Source: Bondarzewia mesenterica (taxonomy: Eukaryota > Basidiomycota > Agaricomycetes > Russulales > Bondarzewiaceae). Taken from it: DNA of 54,881 nt. The notes beneath the pieces were generated by a model that was given only the letters and a program-made list of their open reading frames with translations, searched no databases and was not told the origin of the DNA. Shown here in pieces: positions 49,101-54,881 of this stretch; the stretch's first letter is position 1, and each line of letters starts with the position of its first letter. The stretch spans positions 1 through 54,881 of the forward strand of contig SGPL01000194.1 in the NCBI GenBank assembly GCA_004802705.1, written 5' to 3'. The translations under genes and the position numbers were made by a program.

Positions 49101-50096
49101 TCTCAGCGTCAGCTTGAGAATCGCATTACCACCTTTCAAAGGGAGGCTGAAAAGTATGTTGGATTCACCGACCCCGATGCTGAGTGGGAAGATATCCCAC
49201 CCCATGTCATCCCCGACCCCGAACTAAATAAAGATGAGCCAATCTCAGAGGAATTGGTAGAAGAGTATGCTGAAGATATCACCGATGCTATCCCCACCAA
49301 AAAGATGGCCATTGCCCTTCCCTCTATCCTTGGAATCGTAAAGTGCAGGGAGTTGGGTCTGAAGGAGCTGGCCAAGCAGGAACTGGAGCTGTAAAAAGGT
49401 CAGGCCAATGATGCCCTCCATCACATGCAGATCACCATCGGCCACAAGTCATTTCTGTTCTGCAGCTTGGTGAGACAGGCCAACAGCCAGAAGAAGAAGA
49501 CCCGGGCATGGAATGAGGTGACCGTCCTTGAAGGCAATGTCTGTGAACATTTGAAGATCTACATGGCATGTCAGCGAGCCATGCTACACCTCGGGGCTGA
49601 TGTGGATGTGCTCAGCATGTACAAGGAGTTGATGAAGGAATACCTAAATGTAAGCATGGTGATCATGGAGCTGAGTCTGCCCAGGACCAGAAAGAAAGGG
49701 CTGTCATGGATTTGGAACATGGATATCATCCGAGATGCCGAAGGCAATGGATGGATGGAAGAATGTGAGTGATTTTGCATAGACGTTCACCGATGCCGAT
49801 AACAAACCAGTCAGCAATCGCTTGCCGATGCCATAATTTATAGAGTTCACTGGCTCCAAGCAAAAGCCCTGAGGGATCGATGGCATGAACAAACCATTTT
49901 GTTGGAGGCTGAGATGGAATGGATGGTGAGATGCTTTCAGCATAAGAGAGATGCTTGGGGGTCTCACATGGAGAGGACGGATGTCGGGGAGAAGCCAGGA
50001 CACCATGCATATGCTGCTCGGCAAAAGGGGATGTGGGATAGGTTTGCCATGCAAGCATTGGGGGAGTTTGAGAAGGCAAAAAACTACATGGGTTAA
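46166..50096 (+). pseudogene. KDZ-family transposase (Kyakuja-like) with CxC2 cysteine cluster
   Basis: The ATG at 46166 (MSDxDPETA) is a reasonable start; an upstream domain with RVTYKVTKTT (about 46528) follows. A cysteine cluster reads QCSNCKxIEGSWRCxDC...MFCIxCCRDSHL (about 46860-46960), the CxC2-type module fused to KDZ transposases. The RNase H-like DDE core has Asp in VMDGNFSA/MDGNF (47757), Asp in ILYDVICQYG (48248) and Glu in DGEILETLWAPLN (48431 or 48440). Further conserved blocks are GVWHIHSHQEQCFSRFYPGY and a helical C-terminus (AARQKGMWDRFAMQALGEFE) ending at TAA 50094. Introns include 48091-48170 and one near 49766-49840. It should cut at the repeat-rich ends. Stops such as TAG 48504, TAG 48667, TGA 48838, TAG 48943 and TAA 49392 break it. 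Ns (46.1-47.8 kb) hide the state of the N-terminal half. Confidence 0.88.
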
Positions 50097-50139
50097 TAAC
50101 ACAAATCAATTATATTGTTGGGCATGAGAACATGATAAT

Positions 50140-51040
50140 TCTGTAATGAGAAGGCAAGGAATGCTCAGCAGAGCCATCAGATAGGGAGAATGGTGAGTCG
50201 GCAAGCGATGCTCAGCCAAATATCAGACATGGCGAGTGGGGAGTGGGCAAGGCTGAGGTACCTTCTCTGAGTGCTCGGTGAACTGTCAGAGACAGTGAAC
50301 AGTGAGTGGGCAAAGGATGCTTGGCTGAACCATCAGAGACGGCGAATAGTGAGCGGGCAAAGGACGCTCGGCTGAACTGTCAGAGATGGAGAACGGTGAG
50401 CGGGCAAAGGACGCTCAGCTGAACCATTAGAGACGTGGAAAGGGAAGGGGCCAAGGACGCTTGGCCGAACTGTCAGAGACAGCGAATGGTGAGCGGCCAA
50501 GGATGCTCAGCTGAACCGTCAGAGACGGGGAAAGGGAAGGGGCTAAGGACACTCAGCTGAACCGTCAGAGACGGCGAATGGTGAGCAGCCAAGGATGCTC
50601 GGCTGAACTGTCAGAGACAGAGAAAGGGAAGGGGCCATGGATGTTCGGCCGACCTATCAGACATGGGGAACGTGAGCAGGCAAGGCCCATATGCCTACCC
50701 AGCCAATGCTCAGCCGACCCATCAAACATGGGGAATGGTGAGTGGGCAAGGCCCATATGCCTGCCCAGGGGGAATGGTGAGTGGGCAAGGCCCATATGCC
50801 TGCCCAGGGGGTGTTCGGCCGACCCATCAGACACGGGGAATGATGAGCAGGCAAGGCCCATATGCCTGCCTAGAGGATGCTCAGCTGAACTGTTAGACAT
50901 GGTGAATGACAGTAGCAGCCGAACCATCTGTGACGGGCCCCCACTGCCATCGGCTGAGCTCGGCTACACCGTCGGCATCGGGCAAAAAGCAGCTTCAGCT
51001 AGACCATGTGAGACAGTAAAAAGGTACTGAATAGGCTCAC
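50140..51040 (-). repeat. Right terminal inverted repeat with 47-bp and 66-bp arrays
   Basis: Next to the gene are irregular units of about 47 bp (for example starting at GTGAGCGGGCAAAGGACGCT near 50353 and 50399), each with CTCRGCTGAACYRTCAGAGA. Outward, from about 50640, come 66-bp-type units with GGCAAGGCCCATATGCCTGC, then the unique terminus. It is longer than the left repeat (about 900 against 510 bp), so the arrays have expanded or contracted independently. Confidence 0.88.
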
Positions 51041-51324
51041 CCTTTGTGACTTCATGCAGGTGGGCACTTTTAGCCCACTGGTTGGCTGACCGCAGTATGG
51101 GGCCAATGAGCATTGACTCACTTGTGGAGGAGCTCACCGCACCCTAGAGTACAAGCTTGTGAGCAGCATCAACAGGCGTGCATGTGTCAGTGTTGCTGGA
51201 TGGTGATAACAATAAGTATAGTAATGGTGCAGCGTGCACATCAATGTTGTGCGTGGCGGCTGGGCGACACCATCTTTTGGACGGCAAATGATTTTTGATG
51301 TGGTTATTTCTCTGACACTGGGGT
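51041..51324. other. Flank right of the KDZ element
   Basis: This starts CCTTTGTG and has no open frame I can place. It does not continue the 160-bp monomer that is interrupted on the left side of the element. Confidence 0.35.
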
Positions 51325-52509
51325 TTAATGTGAGGAGAACATCAATTTGTCACCTACGGTAATGTAGAGTAGGTTGTCAGTATATGGTCGCAAGATGGTG
51401 TGGTTGATGAAGAAGTACATGGTTCTGATCTCTGAAAAAGAAAGATCAATATAGTGGTGAAACAAGATGAGGTCAAGACATACCTTTTTGTTCTGAGGCC
51501 CTGAATTCACCTGTCCTCCAGCACAACAAGATCCTGCACAACCTAGGATGAGTATTCACCATACTTGCGCTGCAATGGCACCCTTTGATGACACTAACGC
51601 GCTCACGATGGATGACATCGGGCTAGTTGTATGCTCTCAGTGAGCTACACGTCCATCTGGCAGCGCAAGCTATTGGTTGATGCCATGGCCTCCTCTGCGA
51701 GTATCGATGTGTGCGCGTGAGGCCTGTTGTTCGTGTCCATCAGCTAGTGACATGTCTCTGCCTGCTCGTTCTTCTCTGTCTCTGTCCCTCAGCATGATTA
51801 TACAGTCCTCCCTGTCTCTATTCTCATGACTAGCAGCCCGCTTATCATAGCCACCCGCTCATTTCGCACGTCTGTCTCTGTCATCAGTAACATTCCAGTG
51901 GTCACAGGGTCTGTCATAGTCCCAAGCAGCATTGCATCCCGCTCTCCACTCCCTCTTATGCAATTTGCGGTCGAGCAGCTCACGTCTAGCGGCCATGTGC
52001 TCATCTCACTTTCCATCATCCCTCCAACATCTCATATCATCATCCAACTCTTTGTCTTTGTCGTGCCGAAGAGGTTCATCTCTACAAAAGTGGGGCAGAT
52101 GGCAGTGGTCGGAGAGTGCAAGTTGGCGTAGGAAGAGCACGTGATGATTTTGTCCACTATAACCATGGGCTCAACATGGCAGTCAGAGGGCGTGCTGGGC
52201 GAGCGTGATGCCCACTCATGTTGGAACGACACCTGGTCTCCTCCTCGCCATCCATGCCTGATGCCAGATACCAGTCGTGCATCGCATGTGGAAGAGTTCG
52301 TCGGCAGGGGATGGCCATCGTCATGGGTCTTAGATGATGTGAGAAGGAGCTGTGCAATGCGTTGGCGGGTGGGTTGTGAGATGGTGAGCAGGAATTTCGG
52401 CTCTGCATCCTGTGGAAGAATGATAGGAGATGTGGAAGAAGAGGATGAGACAAGAGTGGACGAGGAACTAGTAGCTTCGAAGTCTGACTTGTTGCTTACT
52501 TACCGATAA
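51325..52509 (-). pseudogene. Unidentified Arg/Asp-rich gene
   Basis: On the minus strand a frame reads SQPTRQRIAQLLLTSSKTHD (about 52390-52330). In another frame it continues HVLFLRQLALSDHCHLPHFC (about 52140-52085), RDEPLRHDKDKELDDD, then an Arg/Asp-rich part with WDYDRPCDHWNVTDDRDRR (about 51925-51870) and LRDRDREERAGRD (51793-51755). A splice signal GTATGT...TTTTCAG (about 51484-51434) joins NSGPQNKK to a last exon EIRTMYFFINHTILRPYTDN that ends at TAA near 51325. Frame breaks and TGA codons at about 52000 and 51860 damage it. The charged repeats argue for coding on this strand. I do not recognise the family. Confidence 0.35.
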
Positions 52510-53679
52510 TCAAAGATCCCGGTCGACCGGTAAAGTCTTACTACAAACAAAATAAAGCTAGGTTAGTCGCAGAATTCTTACCATTTTGTAATAACCCTAG
52601 TTGTGACTCTAATGGCAATTTGTAGTCGACTAGAATCATCCATTCTGGGGGGGTCAAAATGGCCCTTCTCTCAGGAGGAAGACGGTCACGCATCATGCTG
52701 GACAACCCTGATTAGGATGGTGTTGCCCGATCGAGAAGGTGATAAATAGTCTTGGGCATTCTCAGGATGCGTGACTGTCTGGCACCCCTAGAGGCCACAG
52801 CCCACGTCCTCCGTGTCCGCCTTCTTCCTTTTCCAGCCATCTGCTTACTCACTTTTCTTTTTTTTTTTCCTTCCACTCCCCCCACAGGCATTTGCCTCCA
52901 TCCCTGCACCTCTATGATAGTGTGTCTGCCACTATCACATCACCAGCCGAGCGTGGTGGTGGGGGTGGTGCCCCTCTGCTACGTGACTAAGGTGCTGTGC
53001 CCCTGTCATCCCTCCCTCCTCCTCCTCTCATGCTGCCACTGCCACCATCTTTGCCCCCCTCCTCATCATCCTGGATGCCATGCTCATCCCTCCACCTCTA
53101 CTACCCTCCTGTGGTGGCTGTATCTACTACACATGACTGAGCCACCATGCCACTACCCCTGTCTACCCACCCCTTTGTGCATGATGCACCACCACCACTG
53201 TCCTCCTGCGCATCCTGTGCATCCTGCCCCCTTGCACTCCTCGTGCTCCTCGTGCTTGCTGTCTTCTGCAACAAGGCCACTGCATGCATCGTCCGCTGCA
53301 TCACCATGCACCATCTCTCCCACCTCACATTCACCAAGACCACCCCCTTTGCTGCATGTGCTGACATAGAGGCCACCGTCGCCGCGGCACTTCCCAACAA
53401 ATGCGTGCAGCTCGACGATATCGCCATCATGCTGACCGTCTTGCCGATAGTCAGAGGCATGCATGGTGATGTCGATGCCATGTCGCCTGCTCCACTAGCC
53501 ATCTTGATGGCTGGCATGGCTGCATTGACCATTTTGCTGATGATTAGAGGTGCGCATAGTAATATCGATGCCACCATGCCTGCTCTGCCAGCTGTCTCAT
53601 TGATGGCTGGCGTGGCTGGCACTGGCCTTCCATTCCCTAGTGAAGTCAGGAAAGACGGGAAGGTGCAACCCAGGTACCT
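52510..53679. other. Low-complexity CpG-rich stretch, no confident gene
   Basis: Long frames exist on both strands because the sequence is CA/GT- and C-rich. The best plus-strand candidate (53147-53689) has two diverged copies of an about 30-codon segment (MLTVLPIVRGMHGDVDA and ILLMIRGAHSNIDATMP). It may be an upstream part of the SAP-domain gene, but strand and frame cannot be settled by eye. An imperfect inverted repeat lies at 52681-52697/52767-52783. Confidence 0.3.
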
Positions 53680-54445
53680 GCAGATATGAGTACACGGTCG
53701 ACTGACCCCGTCCTCACCCTCCTCTGGACTTCCCAACTGATGAGTGCGATGCTGCCGTGTGCACACAGTGACAGGGTCATGAAGGCCATGCTGCAGGCCT
53801 ACTGCAGTGAGTTTCAGCTGCCGTGCAGTGGAAACAAGGCCACACTCATTGTGCGGCTGAAGGAGTTCAGCCAGGATCATGACGCTTGGAAAAGCTACTG
53901 GTGAGCCTGACTTCTCACCACTCACTGATGCCATGACCGTGCATGTTGATGCCTCCACCATCCCATCTGCTGCTCTGCAGCCTGCTCTCGAGCACCCATC
54001 AGAAGCACAAGGGGCCCCGCACAAACACAAAGTCAGCAAAGGTGAAGCAGTCGATACAGCGCTGTGAGGCACTCCTCAGTGTCGAGGGAGAAGCCTCTTA
54101 GGCTGCGCCAGCTGAATGCTTGAAGGACCTGCGAACGGCACAGCAAAAGGATGATTTCATCCCATGGGTAAGCTCTGCCCCCCTCTTTGTTCGCACCTCC
54201 CCATCATTCTGTCCAGCCCACTGACACGCATTGTTGCAGGCCAAGAGGGTTTGCGCCCTCTTTCCATACATGCCGCCGATGCCACCATCTCCAGCCTCAC
54301 TCAGGATGGACCAAGCACCACCACCACAGGTGATGATGGAGATCCCGCGTGATGCTTCATTGCACGTGGTAAGTCGTTCACATCTACCTCACCTTTCGTG
54401 TTCACTCATGGACCCTTTGCATCAAACAGGCCATCTCTGCTCTCG
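53680..54445 (+). pseudogene. SAP-domain protein gene, truncated by a KDZ-type terminus
   Basis: From ATG 53686 the frame reads STRSTDPVLTLLW, then a SAP motif LQAYCSEFQLPCSGNKATLI followed by VRLKEFS (about 53791-53871). The SAP motif is a helix-turn-helix that binds AT-rich, matrix-attachment-type DNA. After KSYW (stop 53902) the frame changes to QKHKGPRTNTKSAKVKQSIQ (about 54000), with TAG at 54088, and then DLRTAQQKDDFIPW. An intron GTAAGC...TTGCAG (54169-54239) precedes AKRVCALFPYMPPMPP, and a second GTAAGT...AAACAG (54369-54429) precedes an exon that keeps only about 16 nt before the terminus at 54446. Similar SAP proteins are common in agaric transposon-rich DNA. The basic tail supports nucleic-acid binding. 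Confidence 0.6.
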
Positions 54446-54881
54446 AGCCTATTCAGTGCCTTCTTACCATCTTAGATGGGCCAGCCGAAGGTGCTTTTTG
54501 CTCGATGCTGACGACCAGCTGAGCTCGGCCGATGGCCATGGGGCCCTGTTATAGACAGTTCGGCTGCTAATGTCGTTCACCATCTCTGATGGTTCAGCCG
54601 AGCAATAGCTGGGCAGGGATATGAGCCTTGCCCGCTCACTGTTCACCATCTCTGACAGGTTGGCGGAGCATGCAAAAAGTGTTTTGCTTGCTCACCATTC
54701 ACCATGTCCAACAGTTCGGCCGAGATTCTTGGGAAAGGTAATGGGGTCGGGTTTGCTCACCGTTCACCATGTCTGACAGTTCAGCCGAGCACCTTCTGGG
54801 CAGACATATGGGCCTTGCCTGCTCATTGTTCACTTTTTCTGACGGATTGGCCGAGCATGTAAAAAAGTGTTTTGCTTGCTC
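54446..54881 (+). repeat. KDZ-type element terminus running off the window
   Basis: It begins AGCCTATTCAGTGCCTTCTT and follows the left terminus at 37081 closely through GAGCTCGGCCGATGGCCATG. Subterminal units with TCTGACAGTTCRGCCGAGCA follow at about 54580, 54650, 54706 and 54772; some carry the extra AAAAAGTGTTTTGCTTGCTC segment related to the 94-bp units at 33297. CpG is well kept, so it is about as young as the 14-kb element. The rest of the element lies beyond the window. Confidence 0.88.

Larger units (their letters stand above)
37081..51040. mobile_element. About 14-kb KDZ-family DNA transposon carrying a TET/JBP gene and two accessory genes
   Basis: The ends are inverted copies: GTGAGCCTATTCAGTGCCTT at 37081 and, reversed, GTGAGCCTATTCAGTACCTT at 51040. 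Both continue inward through CTTTTTGCCCGA, GAGCTCGGC/GAGCTCAGC and ACAGATGGTTC into minisatellite arrays. Within lie four genes: accessory gene A (+), accessory gene B (-), TET/JBP (+) and the KDZ transposase (+). The interior is GC- and CpG-rich, unlike the DNA to the left. Eight bases outside each end are similar (CCTTTTTG and CCTTTGTG), a possible imperfect target duplication. KDZ transposases linked to TET/JBP genes are known from basidiomycetes; grouping these four genes into one element is my inference from the paired ends. Confidence 0.82.

Noticed and set aside
52681..52783. Imperfect inverted repeat (GGTCACGCATC...GATGCGTGACT) as a structured RNA or transposon end
   Set aside because: It is only about 14-16 bp with mismatches and a 70-bp loop, and no second copy or flanking duplication was seen.
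53101..54072. 323-codon minus-strand frame
   Set aside because: It overlaps the plus-strand SAP domain and has no domain of its own; high GC content makes such frames likely by chance.
1..54881. tRNA or rRNA genes
   Set aside because: I saw no convincing tRNA A/B boxes with a cloverleaf and no rRNA-like blocks by eye; a covariance-model scan was not possible here.

Overview
This is eukaryotic DNA dominated by transposable elements, almost certainly from a mushroom-forming basidiomycete (Agaricomycetes). The evidence is: short 48-65 nt GT-AG introns; a KDZ-family transposase with its cysteine cluster next to a TET/JBP dioxygenase gene (a pairing known from these fungi); a SAP-domain protein, a Tc1/mariner-like transposase and Ty1/copia and Ty3/gypsy relics of types common in these genomes. 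No bacterial-style operons, rRNA or tRNA genes were seen.

Layout. 1-33 kb is old, AT-rich, CpG-poor repeat DNA: a papain-fold protease-like fragment (1-468), a nearly full but stop-riddled copia pol (500-4070), a CCHC gag relic (about 4400-5729), a second copia tail with its LTR (8480-9814), a minus-strand gypsy relic (gag, protease, RT, 12.96-18.97 kb) split by a younger, GC-richer Tc1/mariner-like element with matching inverted ends and a TA duplication (14610-17601), a long AT-rich stretch (19-30.5 kb) and a gypsy-type gag relic (31.1-32.3 kb). 33.1-37.08 kb holds a KDZ-type terminus followed by a very large palindrome built of about 160-bp tandem monomers, one arm of which carries a nested 0.62-kb MITE-like insertion.

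37081-51040 is the most interesting part: one about 14-kb, CpG-rich DNA transposon with long terminal inverted repeats made of minisatellite arrays. Inside are four multi-exon genes: a Cys-rich charged protein (+), a second large accessory protein (-), a TET/JBP 2-oxoglutarate/Fe(II) dioxygenase (+) and the KDZ transposase (+), the last two tandem and only about 100 bp apart. All four carry in-frame stops, mostly readable as C-to-T changes, so this copy looks recently inactivated. The likely logic is that the transposase acts on the repeat-rich ends while the TET/JBP enzyme oxidises methylcytosine (perhaps the element's own silencing marks); the two accessory proteins are unassigned. 51-54.4 kb carries a charged minus-strand gene and a SAP-domain gene that is broken, inside an exon, by another KDZ-type terminus running off the window end.

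Exon boundaries are my own reading of splice signals and phase. The window contains many Ns (34.8-35.8 kb and 46-47.9 kb), which limits the transposase N-terminus and one palindrome arm.
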